A DNA stretch of 64,000 bases from Aspidapion aeneum (taxonomy: Eukaryota; Arthropoda; Insecta; Coleoptera; Brentidae). The translations under genes and the position numbers were made by a program. The stretch is taken from contig OY755039.1 in the NCBI GenBank assembly GCA_963576565.1, positions 131,085,140 through 131,149,139 on the forward strand, read 5' to 3'. This document shows positions 1 through 9,986 of this stretch, one piece after another (position 1 is the stretch's first letter; every line of letters starts with the position of its first letter). Under the pieces are notes generated by a model. It was not told where the DNA came from. It ran no database searches and was given only the letters and a program-made list of their open reading frames with translations.

Positions 1-1089
1 CAAGTGAAAGATAAGTTTTACGCGCAAAATGATGGACTCCCAATGGGTTCATCTCTTTCGCCAGTGGTAGCAAACATCTACATGGAGTGGTTCGAGGACC
101 ATGCGATCAACACAGCAAGAGTCAAACCAAAGCTATGGCTACGATACATGGATGACACATTTATCATATGGCCGCAAAATGATGACGAACTACAGAATTT
201 TCTACACCATTTAAACGATATTCGACCAACAATCAAGTGCACCATGGAAATTGAAACAGATTCGGCCTTACCTTTTTTGGATGTTCTTGTCAAACGATTA
301 GACAGAAACATTCAAACCACTGTATATAGGAAACCTACAGACACGGGACAGTACCTAAATTTTAAGTCTAATCATTCTGTTGCTACAAAACAAGGAGTTA
401 TAAGAAGTTTATATTTAAGAGCCGTAAATATTTATAGTAATAATGAAGAATTAACTACAGAAATTAACAACATTAAAAAGGACTTACAACAGAATGGTTA
501 TTCCGAGAAATTAATAAACTCAACGATATTTAAAATTAAAAACAAACTAAATGTACCAAATTCTCAAAATAATAATCCGTTAGGTGTTATTAACATTCCA
601 TATGTTCAAGGGATTTCAGAAAACATAAGACGAATAGCTAAACACTATAATATAAAAACAGTATTTTCTTCGGGAAATACGATAAGAAGTTTTGTAACTA
701 AAACAAAACCAGACAATCCCTCAAATAATAAGGAATGTATTTACCAAATCCCGTGTAAGTGTGGTAAATCATATGTAGGTGAAACGAAACGCCCTCTTCA
801 GGTTAGAGTAAATGAACATCTAAAAAGTACCCAATTAGGGGATATTGAAAAATCCGGTTTAGCAGATGCATATGCTTGGTCAAATGATCACAGGATTCAG
901 TGGTCAGAAGCTAAAGTTTTACATAAGGAGTCGCATTGGCGAAAACGAAAGTTTATTGAAGCTGCGTTTATAATGCAGAATAAAGAAGTTTTTAGTCAAC
1001 CAAGCACGGACATACCAAACATATGGAAACCACTCCTTAAGGAAAACAGGCGTCTTAGGATTAAAAAGGGGGCGGGCCGTCACACCTGA
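1..1089 (+). CDS. Penelope-like element: reverse transcriptase plus GIY-YIG endonuclease (5' end cut by window edge)
   Basis: The frame is open from base 1 to the TGA at 1087-1089, about 362 residues, so the N-terminal half of the RT lies outside the window. The RT core shows GLPMGSSLSPVVANIYMEW near the start and the catalytic YMDD at about residue 49. The C-terminal part has a GIY-YIG-type endonuclease: CIYQIPCKCGKSYVGETKR at about residues 245-265, followed by an R/E/H-rich stretch. RT followed by GIY-YIG is the diagnostic order of Penelope-like elements, which copy their RNA and integrate it using this nuclease. There is no frameshift or stop in the visible part, so this copy may be recent. 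It ends with basic residues, as is common in the family. Identity is firm; activity cannot be judged without the 5' half. Confidence 0.93.
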   Translation, partial: QVKDKFYAQNDGLPMGSSLSPVVANIYMEWFEDHAINTARVKPKLWLRYMDDTFIIWPQNDDELQNFLHHLNDIRPTIKCTMEIETDSALPFLDVLVKRLDRNIQTTVYRKPTDTGQYLNFKSNHSVATKQGVIRSLYLRAVNIYSNNEELTTEINNIKKDLQQNGYSEKLINSTIFKIKNKLNVPNSQNNNPLGVINIPYVQGISENIRRIAKHYNIKTVFSSGNTIRSFVTKTKPDNPSNNKECIYQIPCKCGKSYVGETKRPLQVRVNEHLKSTQLGDIEKSGLADAYAWSNDHRIQWSEAKVLHKESHWRKRKFIEAAFIMQNKEVFSQPSTDIPNIWKPLLKENRRLRIKKGAGRHT

Positions 1090-1235
1090 CTGCACACCAA
1101 GTAGTATAAGTAGTAGCCTAGAAACTAGATTGTTTAGTTTACACTTGATAACGGTTAGCGATAGTTACTAACCGAAACGTCGTGTTTTAAAATAAATAAA
1201 GACAATGGAAGTCCGAAATTTTATGTCTATACTTT
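1090..1235 (+). mobile_element. Penelope-like element 3' region with hammerhead-like motif
   Basis: Directly after the stop codon there is a short non-coding tail. At 1153-1174 GGTTAG pairs with CTAACC to form a stem, followed at once by CGAAACGTCG (about 1173-1183). GAAAC next to a stem, with a TTGATAA box before it, resembles the core of the hammerhead ribozymes known from Penelope-like element terminal repeats. The first box deviates from CTGATGA, so self-cleavage is not assured. The end of the element is not precisely defined. Confidence 0.55.
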
Positions 1236-1333
1236 AACTCGTTAAGTTAAAAAAATACAAACCATCTTCCAGGTTAAGAACCACGATTATTAATTAACAC
1301 TTATAGCATTTTTAAAGCGCAAGAGCGAAGGCT

Positions 1334-1411
1334 ACAAGCCAAAAAAATCTAAAATATTGAGCAGAGAAGAAATTGAATCATTTTTAATTCATACTCCAGA
1401 CAAAGTATACC
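1334..1411 (+). pseudogene. Short coding remnant, unrecognised (possible recombinase-type mobile gene)
   Basis: An in-frame stretch reads KPKKSKILSREEIESFL and continues for about ten more residues before a possible splice donor (CCAG/GTGGGT). Its look (basic linker, then EEI..FL) recalls the start of the core-binding region of tyrosine-recombinase-like proteins in insect mobile elements. No continuation was found. The match is from memory and weak. Confidence 0.25.
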
Positions 1412-2757
1412 AGGTGGGTCAAAAAAAAAACCGGTAAAGTTTTTTTCAATATAACTTTTGTAAGTATACCATCGATTTAAATGGGGCAAACTGCACTTGG
1501 CAAAGAATTAAACAGAGTTACTTCTGGATACCGAATAATAATCGAAATTGAGTAATAATAAATTAGCATTTTCTGATGACTATATGTGTGTGAGTGTATT
1601 CATATTTTATATTATTCGCATCGTAAATAGATAATTTGTCCTTATGTGGGGCGGGTTCGGTTCGGTTCGGCCCCTCCCTGGGTGCGCCCATGTTCTTTTT
1701 ATATATAAATCTAGTTACAAAGATGATTGAATATTTTTTTTGGGATGCTTGTTAGGAAATGTTTGTTCTAAAAAATTTGTTTAACTTACATTTTTAAAGA
1801 AAAAAAGTTAGGCCTTAGTGACTTAGTAAATCACTTTCTGGCCACATAATCGAGATTTTCCTTTCCTTATGTTATCAATCCATAGTTAGCTCTCATTTAG
1901 GTCAGGTTTTGACAAAAACTCGATTTCTTAATTTTTTAAGTTAGGTATTTGTTTTTTTTTTGGGGTGCGACTTATGGTGTGCCAACAGAGGTACATTTTA
2001 TAAATAGTCTTTATACTTACGGAAGGCAAAATATTGATTGGTTTTCATAAAGGAAAAACAAAAATTATTTTGTGTAATTTTTACAATGGCATTGTTAAAA
2101 GTTTGATCTCTAACTTCTGGACATCATGGATGTAACACAGAGATTTAAGGCTTGAAAACCCCGAAATTGCCCAGCAACTTTCACTAAAACCCACCCAAAA
2201 AACCACGAATTTAAACCACAATTAACATTAGCGTTTATGGCATTTATAAAACTGTATACAAGAAATCTGTTTCATATAAAAAAAATTGACTGCAAAGTAT
2301 TTTCCAAAATAATTTTTATATTAAGGTGTCACATAAATGAATATTTGTTTTGGCAATTTGTCAAGTATGACAACTTCAATAAGACTTTGAATTGTAAAAA
2401 GTATTGAATTTTAGTTGCTAAATTATAAACGATTTTCTGATATTTTCCTGTGCTCAATCTTTTAAGCAGTCTAAGATCCACAGACCTTATCATTTTATCT
2501 CCTACACAACCCCACACGAAAAAAAATTGCGCTAGTTTTCTCAAAAGAATACAAAAATTGCACGAGTGGCGAACCAGTGCTGCACTTTTTTCTGTGTCTA
2601 TCGATCACCTAGATCACGATCCCCCAGATCTGACTGAGATTACTTTTATCTGAAATTATTTAATCTTCTAAAGTTCTGCTTGCCGGAGATTTAGCAAAGA
2701 TTACAGAGACGGAAATGCAATTTCAAACATCATCAACATTGATTGTATTTGTTTCAG
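1412..2757. other. Non-coding AT-rich stretch
   Basis: No gene is supported here. It contains a TTCGG triplet array at 1656-1670 next to the text CCCTGGGTGCGCCCA, which also occurs in the dispersed repeat at 49490-49640. A 67-codon frame at 2450-2653 has no recognisable domain, though its last part is in the same frame as the coding-like stretch that follows. Confidence 0.5.
1656..1670 (+). repeat. (TTCGG)3 pentamer array
   Basis: Three exact TTCGG units sit between GCGGG and CCCC. The flank belongs to a dispersed repeat whose other copies (49590, 62440) read GGCTTCGGGCC or GGTCTCGGCCC at this place. The array therefore looks like an expansion or insertion of pentamers in that copy. Confidence 0.8.
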
Positions 2758-3427
2758 TTTTAAAAATAAAGAGGTAGAATGGGAAGTTAATTTAGCTTTG
2801 TCAAAGTAATAAGTAAACGAAGATATAGGTGAGGTCGATTATTCGACAGAAGCAGCCTTGATAGGTTTTACCAACGAACCCGGAATCAAGTGCTTGCATC
2901 TGAGAAACTCAAGGTTTATTTCACCAGAAAATGACAAAGACATTTAACCAATGTTTTCTTGTAAGACATATTAAAACAAAAATAGAAAAACAATTATTTA
3001 AGTGCTTCAAATATTCTATAAGAATCTTCGCAGTCTTCACTAGATTAGAAAATATCCAGTTTATTTATATAAACATACTTTAGTTCCTACAGATCCTTGG
3101 TTCGTAGATTATATGCAGCTGCAAAAAAGTGTACTACTCCGATCGTATAAGTAAATCGTTTAACAAACAAAATATTGTAGACAAATTATAAATAATATTC
3201 ATTCTAATCATTTTCAAAAGTCGCTATCTCATCCGGAAGTTTCTTTTTTATTCAAAAAAACATAGAAACTCGTAAACATCATATGTAGTATATTATTTCA
3301 GTACCCATTTCATTTGCTTACACTAACTGATTTAACGGATCTTAAACAAACTTTGGAAAGCATTAAGAGCAAAACTGCTCCAAGAGACGACGGCCAGGCC
3401 TGTCTGAAATTAAATAAAGAAAAATAA
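2758..3427 (+). pseudogene. Candidate plus-strand terminal exons of an unrecognised gene (possibly a decayed copy)
   Basis: Three coding-like segments join in phase. Segment a, up to 2913, ends in phase 2 at CTCAAG/GTTTAT and includes STEAALIGFTNEPGIKCLHL. Segment b, 3093-3144, follows a good acceptor (TTCCTACAG) and ends in phase 0 at ATC/GTATAAG. Segment c, 3302-3427, follows TATTATTTCAG and runs to TAA; it includes TLTDLTDLKQTLESIKSK. Segment a may begin at the strong acceptor ending 2757, but its frame then has two stops, TAATAA at 2807-2812, so the copy may be dead. I do not recognise the protein. The strand is opposite to the coiled-coil gene, so this could be a neighbouring gene's end or a captured fragment. 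Confidence 0.35.
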
Positions 3428-3440
3428 GAAAAAAGTTTTC

Positions 3441-3513
3441 TGCTTCGGCCGGGACTCGAACCCGGGATCTCTTGCTCTCTAGGCAAAGATTCTAAGCATT
3501 GAACTACCGAAGC
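3441..3513 (-). tRNA. tRNA-like gene, tRNA-Gly-like body with anticodon AGA (Ser)
   Basis: The reverse strand folds into a complete 73-nt cloverleaf. The acceptor stem GCTTCGG/CCGAAGC is perfect with discriminator A. The D stem is GTTC/GAAT, the anticodon stem TTTGC/GCAAG, the loop CTAGAGA (anticodon AGA), the variable loop only 5 nt (AGATC), and the T stem CCGGG/CCCGG with loop TTCGAGT. The B box GGTTCGAGTCC is intact, and a T6 run lies about ten bases downstream as a Pol III stop. The body resembles eukaryotic tRNA-Gly, while AGA would read a serine codon. Real tRNA-Ser has a long variable arm, which is absent. It is therefore an anticodon-shifted tRNA-Gly, a tRNA pseudogene, or a tRNA-derived SINE head. 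Confidence 0.75.
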
Positions 3514-4165
3514 CATACATAAATTTTCTGAAAACTTTCATCTATGCTGGCTGCGATGTCTCAATACAAGAACGAGAGACTCTCAGGGTATAATATACTA
3601 TTATTTTATATAAATTTTACATTTAACTATTAACTCTTAGACTTTTTTATTGTAGTTTTTTTGCATGTATTTTGGTATAAGTAAGCCTTACTTTTTATGT
3701 GACTAGTTTTATTTGGTTCCCTTTCTCCACAAAACAATAATTAAATGTTTATCTCGACAACATTAACAATAATACGACATAGTATTTGAATAGGCAAAGG
3801 ATATGTGGGCACTTTTAGATATTTATATGCAAGCTTAAACAACCTAGCAGGGTAAGAGTCATTTTTGACAAAAGTAAATTTTAAAAAACTACTTATCAGT
3901 TTGTAGAATCCAAAATTAATAATAGCGCCAAGTTTTATTTAAATGTAAGCACCAGTTTTCTTAAGGCAAAATGGCAATAAGCCAACTCCGGTCAATTAAA
4001 AATGTTATTTTGAAATTCAGTTGCATTAATATTTTATACACTTTCGCGCCCAAAGTAATTTATTTCCATTTTACATTAAATACTATGCCGTCAAGGAGTA
4101 TACATAAAATAAATGACTGTTTAAAAAAATTAACATTTTATTATAGAAAGTATGGGAAAACTAAC
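3514..4165. other. Non-coding, no gene seen
   Basis: AT-rich sequence downstream (in gene direction) of the last visible exon of the minus-strand coiled-coil gene; it is the start of its next intron. No matching acceptor-exon pair for the required phase was found here, so the next exon probably lies beyond the left edge. Confidence 0.5.
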
Positions 4166-4379
4166 CTTTCAATATTATCGCTGTGAACGCTTTGACAATT
4201 GGAATGTTCGCTCTGTATCTTTTGTAGTTCTTGAGACAGAACCACCTTTTCAACGGAGATCTGATCCACTAAAGAAGCTAATTCGGCCATTTGTGCATCT
4301 TTTTCGTAAACGATGCTCAGTTCCTTTTTGACGTCTTCAATTGCTTGATTTAGACCGGTGATTTCGCGGTTTTTTTTAC
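4166..4379 (-). CDS. Exon 11 (last visible) of a giant coiled-coil protein, golgin/Lava-lamp type
   Basis: The acceptor TTTTTTAG precedes 4379 and the donor G/GTTAGT follows 4166. The exon takes two bases to complete a codon left open by the exon at 7779-7977 and ends in phase 2, so the gene continues past the left edge. About 71 residues, including NREITGLNQAIEDVKKEL and DQISVEKVVLSQELQK, in heptad pattern with many E, K, L and Q: a continuous coiled coil. No globular domain is visible. Product identity rests on the whole chain of exons, not on this one. Confidence 0.82.
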
Positions 4380-4829
4380 CTAAAAAATTTAATATAAAAA
4401 AAATTCCAAATGTAGTAAAAGATAAAGAAATAATCGTACCCTAATGAATGAAGACTTAAATATTAATCAGGTCACAGAAACTTATTCATTAACATAAAAT
4501 AACAATAGTCTTGCTTAATAATATTTAATATATACTACTTATCAAAAAAATTTGTACACCTGCAATATAAAAACCCATGATAGGTGTACAATTTTTTTTG
4601 AAAAGCAGTATAGTTAAAAATTAAAAAACAAAAAAATACCAAATTAAAATAAAAAAATACAAACATTTAACAGGTCACAAAAAACAATATACAAAATTAC
4701 AGTTTTAAAAACAAATAGTATTGACGTTCATTATTACTGTTTTGACTAGAAAAGGGTGTCTAGATGTTATCTATATAATATCACAGAAACGAATGATTTT
4801 CTCAAGTTAAACATCGAGTTCTTGTTATG

Positions 4830-4935
4830 CTTGTTTTTCATTTCAGGGCTTGAAAAAGTGTTAGTTTAAGACGAAACGTCGCCATAAAATCAATGGTTGT
4901 TTTTCTTTAACTTCCCAAAACCCAAAAAACATACA
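4830..4935 (+). mobile_element. Penelope-like element end remnant
   Basis: The text GGGCTTGAAAAAGTG, then GACGAAACGTCG at about 4873-4884, matches the GAAACGTCG signature seen after the Penelope-like ORF at 1174-1183. No coding part is attached, so this is probably a solo terminal fragment. Confidence 0.4.
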
Positions 4936-4942
4936 ATTTATT

Positions 4943-5153
4943 GCATTCAATGTTTAATCCTAAAGTATACCACAATATACAAGAAAATACTCTCCCTCTA
5001 CCGCTCTACCATAGTAACTCTCTTGATAGTTACGGCAGTGAGGGCAGAGCAGTAAAGTTGGAGTATTTGCAGATATTATAATGTGGTATGCTGCTTCTCA
5101 CTTATACAAATGCATTAAAAAAAAGGAGAGGACGTAATGACGATTAGGCATAT
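4943..5153. repeat. Left flanking repeat of the foldback element, with internal hairpin
   Basis: ATTCAATGTTT, CCTAAAGTATACCACA and TATACAAGAAAATA recur in the same order at about 7498-7546, and GACGATTAGGCATA recurs at about 7588. The two copies flank the foldback element 5261-7431 in direct orientation. In the left copy ATACCACAATATA (about 4967) is mirrored by TATAATGTGGTAT (about 5078), giving a palindromic MITE-like unit of about 125 bp. Confidence 0.6.
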
Positions 5154-5260
5154 TTTGTTTACAACTTATGAGTTAACTGTACTTTTTCAAATAATTTTTC
5201 AAGGTTATCAGTAATTTCTTTAGCTGTAGTTATATTGTCATTTATAATTTTTAAAATAAA

Positions 5261-7431
5261 GAGCAACATTATTTAAGAAAAGCCGGACCTGTCCCTCACC
5301 CCCTCCGATTTTCTTGATTTTTCGTGGGAATATCACCTACCTGGAGAATAGAAAAAAGCCAAAATATTGGCTTTCAAAAAAATTTATTGGCTAGGATATA
5401 GCGATTTTTCTGTTTATCATAAATTTTTGACATGATTTTGGGTATTTTCTATAATTCAGAGGTTTTTTGCAGTAAAATGTTGAAAATTGGTACATTGATG
5501 TGGAAGTGATCAAAAAACAAGAATATGGTCAATAATTTGACCTAGGACAAATTTCCACAAAAATGGTGGCCAAAACCACTAAAATTTACAGAAAAATACC
5601 CATTTCTTGGGGAAATTTTTTGAATGCGTCTTACAGAAAAAGAATCAGCGAATCTAATGAGTTCGTACTTATATTTTTCGGATTAATCATTTAGGATTGG
5701 ATGGTTTCAAAATTGGAAGTTGTTTTTGTAGGCGGTAAATATTGAGATTTTTAACCCAATAAGACAACCTTCCACTTAAAAGCTATTTTGTGTGAGCGAG
5801 ACATGTAGCTACCTAAAAAATGTAGCTATATTAGGCCAGTCATTAAAGCGAAAAAAAGACCCCCAGCTTGCAAAAAGTGGTAGTCACGATTTTGACATAT
5901 TATGTTGTTCACATTGGAGTTCTAAAAGAAAATGTCAGTTTTCGACTTAGGTGGGGCGGTTCCCCCTCACCGTTTTGGATTTAGTGTGCACAAAAACCTT
6001 TTTTTTTAAATTACTTGGTCCCTGCCTGCACATTTTAGAAAATAAAGTTTTAGACAAAAGTTGAACACAATAAAATTTCTTGCAAAAACGCTATTGTAAA
6101 GTTTTTTGTCAGACGAATGGTTTTTGAGTTATGCCGCTAAACATTTCTCCGCCTTTTTGGATTTTTAACAGTTTTTTTATTTAGTTAGTTATGGATGCCA
6201 ATTAAGTGCTAACCGTGGACTTGGCCCACTTACGTGTTACATCGTTTAAAAGATAATATAATTTTTTACAGAAAGTTCATTACATACTTTCCTTTTTAGA
6301 AAATTACATAAAACTGAATAATTTCGGTTTATTTTGCATATACTATGGAAATACATAGGTACTACCCCGATGCACTCAGTGATATATTATTTTATAGGCT
6401 ATTAGTTGGTCTTTATTTTACGTTATTACAGATTTTCTCAAAAATAAGCAGTTTCGAAGTTAAAGGCCACTAAAAAAAAAATTGGTCAAAATCCAAAGTA
6501 GAGGCGAAATGTTTAGCGTCATAACTCAAAAACCATTCGTTTGACAAAAAAATGTATAAAAGCGTTTTTGTATGGAATTTTAACATCTTCAACTTTTGTT
6601 CAAAACTTTCTTTTCTTAAACGTACAGTAACCAAGTAATTTTAAAAAAACCCTGTTTGTGCACACTAAATCAAAGATGGCGGGGGGGGGGGGGCCACAAG
6701 GTCGAAAATTCAAATTTGTTTTTACGACTCCAACGTCAATGTCAAAATCGCGACGACAACACCTTTTGCAAGCTGGGGGTCTTTTTTTCGCTTTAATGAC
6801 TGGCCTAATATAGCTAAATCACCCAATGCGTTTGACGGGTTTGCATTTTTAACTTTTTTTTTAAGCAGCTACCTGTGTCGCTCACACAAAATTAGTCGAA
6901 GTCTTATTGGGTCAAAAATCTCAATTTTTACCGCGAACAAAAAAAAACTTCCAATTTTGAAACAATGTATTTCCTAAACGATTTATCCCAAAAATATGAG
7001 TAAATGCTCATTAGATTCGCTAATTCTTTATCTGTAAGACGCATTTAAAAAATAAAAAATAAAAAAATTTTTCAACGTTTCCCCAAGAAATGCGTATTTT
7101 TCTGTAAATTTTAGGGGTTTTGGCCACCATTTTTGTGGAAATTTGTCCTAGGTCAAATTATTGACCACATTCTTGTTCTCTGATCACTTTTACATCAATG
7201 TACCAATTTTCAACATTTTACTGCAAAAAACTTCTGAATTATAGAAAATACCCAAAATCATGTAAAAAATTTATGAAAAATAGAAAAATGGCTTATCCTA
7301 GCCAATAAATTTTTTTGAAAGCCAATATTTTGGCTTTTGTCTATTCTCCAGGTAGGAAATATTCCCACAAAAAATCAAGAAAATCGGAGGGGGTGAGGGA
7401 CAGGTCCGGCTTTTCTTAAATAATTTTGCTC
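5261..7431. mobile_element. Foldback element with arms of about 0.9 kb
   Basis: The sequence starting GAGCAACATTATTTAAGAAA at 5261 is matched in reverse complement by the sequence ending at 7431. The correspondence continues through AGCCGGACCTGTCCCTCACC and the GGAGAATAGAAAAAAGCC blocks to about 6170 on the left and 6478 on the right. The loop of about 300 bp (6172-6477) is unique. No transposase frame is present, so the element is non-autonomous. The arms differ by scattered substitutions and a G-run near 6680, so they are not freshly duplicated. A short AAA on both sides may be a target duplication but is not diagnostic. Confidence 0.85.
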
Positions 7432-7497
7432 AAAACGTACATCATCCAAAATATCTTGTGTAAAAAACGATAGAAGCAATTTTGTTACATGTTCATT

Positions 7498-7602
7498 CCA
7501 TTCAATGTTTCATCCTAAAGTATACCACAGTATACAAGAAAATATTCCCCCCTGTACCGCTCTGGCATACTAGGAGAGGACTAGTAATAACGATTAGGCA
7601 TA
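7498..7602. repeat. Right flanking repeat of the foldback element
   Basis: Shorter second copy of the 4943-5153 unit, in the same orientation. It keeps the CCTAAAGTATACCACA and GACGATTAGGCATA blocks but lacks about 100 bp of the internal hairpin. Confidence 0.6.
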
Positions 7603-7778
7603 AAATGCTCGAAAAAAAAGGCTAAAGACTGAAGGTGCGTCTCTCTCTAACCAATGCTAGAGTATAGAAGACCAATATTTTTCTCCTTTAATTTTGATTT
7701 AAATAATTCTGATTTTAATGGGTTCGTTGTGACTCTCTTTTTTTTAGAATATGTCAAACAGAATAAGTCATACATTAC

Positions 7779-7977
7779 CTAGTTCTGCTTCTTTTTTCGC
7801 AAGTTCGTCGTGAAGGGTTTGTTGATCCTGATTAATTAACTGCTGATCTTCAATATCTCTTTGTTGTAGTTCGCTCGTCAATTCCTCAATATTCTTTTCT
7901 TTTTGTATAATTATATTGTTTAGCTGAATTTCAGTTGCTTCCCACAAGATTTTTTCATTGTGTAGTTTATTAATTAT
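7779..7977 (-). CDS. Exon 10 of the giant coiled-coil protein
   Basis: The acceptor TTTTTTTTTAG precedes 7977 and the donor CTAG/GTAATG follows 7779. It starts in phase 0, matching the end of the exon at 12008-12220, and ends in phase 1, matching 4166-4379. It encodes 66 residues including QKEKNIEELTSELQQRD and DDELAKKEAEL-like text near the end (read HDELAKKEAEL). The composition is purely coiled-coil; there is no cysteine and a single tryptophan. The next intron downstream contains the foldback element. Confidence 0.85.
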
Positions 7978-8433
7978 CTAAAAAAAAATCCCTCAAAAAT
8001 CTAGCATTTTTTTAACTATGTAATCACATGTTCTTTCTCTTTTTCAGGCATCTATGTTTGTATAATTTGTGGCAACGACTATAGTCCCTGGGCCCTTCAA
8101 CTTATAATTTGGGGGTACTAATATTAATTTTTAGCATCGAAGTGGTAGCTTAAACAAATGGTAGCCAACCAAATAAGGCGCAAGATGTATAAAAAATTAC
8201 TTTAATCTAACTGGATCGTCTCTACGATCTAAACGCTAAAATGTGATTTTCTTATGCCAAAGGGAGTGTTGGTATACCCCAAAATGTACACAAGGCGCCA
8301 CATAAAATGTATACGCCGATTTAACGTTCTAAAATTTAGGCTTTACATTTCACTACCCTTATTAATCAAAGATTATATTAGTTGCCAAAAACATGACATT
8401 GTCGGTTCTTGTTGTTTGTCCAAGTGTTCCAAA

Positions 8434-8925
8434 ATGCCTCCACAAATTTTCGAATTTGATAAAGCTCAAATTTCGGCCAAATTAAATTCCGGTTGGTCGG
8501 TGCGTCGAGTAGCCGCTCGCTATGGACAAAACACGTCGACGAATGTGCGAATAAAAAAAATATGAAGAAGAGGAAAATGTTCGACGAAAGCAAGATGGCT
8601 TGACCAAAATCAGCACACTCCACGAAGATCAGCAACTAATAGAATTTTTAGAAGAACATCCTTTTTCCAACGATGATGAAGCAAGAATTGTCTCTAATTT
8701 TCCTGGTTCATTACAACGATTCGAAGGCGAATAAGGCGTTCCAGATGAAGATGTGAGGCAGCAAAAAAATTATATTAAATGCAGAAAAAAAACAAACCCG
8801 CCTAATTTTTGCTCTAACTTATTCTCTGGAAAATGAAGATTTTTGGCAACGTGTGATGTTTACAGATGTAAATATATTTCAATCACACAGTTGATACGGT
8901 ACTCGTATACCAGGAAATTCCTTTC
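8434..8925 (+). pseudogene. Tc1/mariner-superfamily transposase remnant
   Basis: From ATG at 8434 the frame reads a transposase N-terminus with a helix-turn-helix-like LNSGWSVRRVAARYGQN, then loses frame near 8560. Further pieces follow in other frames: DEARIVSNFPGSLQ at about 8680, and NEDFWQRVMFTDVNIFQS at about 8835, where FTD is the first catalytic Asp region of the DDE/D core. The copy stops soon after YGTR, before the second Asp. It is truncated and frameshifted, hence dead. The lineage within Tc1/mariner is not resolved. Confidence 0.7.
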
Positions 8926-9719
8926 CTCGGTGACCCTAAAGTCACTCGGGTTCAATTGCCGAAGCAAAAGGGCTTCTTAAAACAAAAAGGATAATGGAGT
9001 AACAGGGTGATTGGCAATAAAGCAGCAGTATGTCAGATAACAATTCCAGTATAATATTTTTTTAAATAAATTAATAGTGTACAAAGTATTATTTCAGATC
9101 AGGTGGGTTTAAGTGTGGTTAGTAGGGTAGGCTGAATGACCCAAGGTCTTTTATACTATTAACTAGTTCAAACTAATTTAAATTAAAATTCATGATAAAA
9201 ATTGAGAATGGTTGTTTCTATTGCAGGTCGCTCTGCTTGAGTAAGGCAGCAAATAATATTTATAATGTAGTAAAATTTCCTCCTATTGCAGGCCGCTCTA
9301 CTTCCATAAGTGAGCAAACTTAAAATTTTAGTAGTTTTGAAGTTCCCAAAGCAAAATAATATATTTTAAAATGGGTCAGGTTAGCTTATCTGATCTCCTG
9401 GCCTTTAGCATGGCCTGCTAATGGTGGGAACCTACAAGGCTTCAGATCTGCACTCAGGGTCGCAGACATCTCGAGTCTCTCCATACTGTCACGGCACCCT
9501 ACTGCCACTCAACGCCGCACTAGCATCCTAGCAAACAAACAACCCTCTTATACTGGGAAATAAGACTAGTTTGAAGGTCGCATTTAAATGCACAACTTTA
9601 CTACCTAAGTTACAGACCGAAAAGGCCAACACAAAGAGACAAGGCAAGTGATCAGCCCGCGACAATTTGAAAGTTTGGAAAACGAATTAATGAATTACCT
9701 CTATTTTTCGCCGGAGAGC
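8926..9719. other. Non-coding, no gene seen
   Basis: The segment 9371-9560 has balanced base composition and looks like old retroelement 3' sequence, but I could not assign it. The motif ATTGCAGG(T/C)CGCTCT occurs twice, at about 9221 and 9286, in a short degenerate direct repeat. Confidence 0.4.
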
Positions 9720-9900
9720 ATGACCAGTTCGTCACCAGGTGGCGACAAATTAAAACTCGCAATTGTCAAAAACGATATGTCAATTTATTTGGACAATTAT
9801 AATTTTCACTATTCGTGGGACTAAAAAAGAAACTATCAAGTTTTTCGCAATGTTTCGGAACATATTTTTCCTTTTTCAAGCCCTAAAAAAGGAGAAAACA
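9720..9900 (-). mobile_element. Penelope-like element terminal remnant (antisense)
   Basis: Read on the minus strand, GGGCTTGAAAAAGGAAAA is followed by TTCCGAAACATTGCG (about 9855-9870). This is the same layout as the Penelope-like end at 4840-4885. The rest (GTCGCCACCTGGTGACGAAC on the minus strand) has no coding potential. Confidence 0.4.
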
Positions 9901-9986
9901 GGCACGTAGTACAAAGAATATTTTTTTCTTCTCTATTCCAAAATTAAGAAAGTTTTTTTTTTAATAATAGGTACTTCCTCAAACTA

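Noticed and set aside
3310..3516. 68-codon minus-strand frame
   Set aside because: It runs through the tRNA-like gene and antisense to the candidate exon at 3302-3427.
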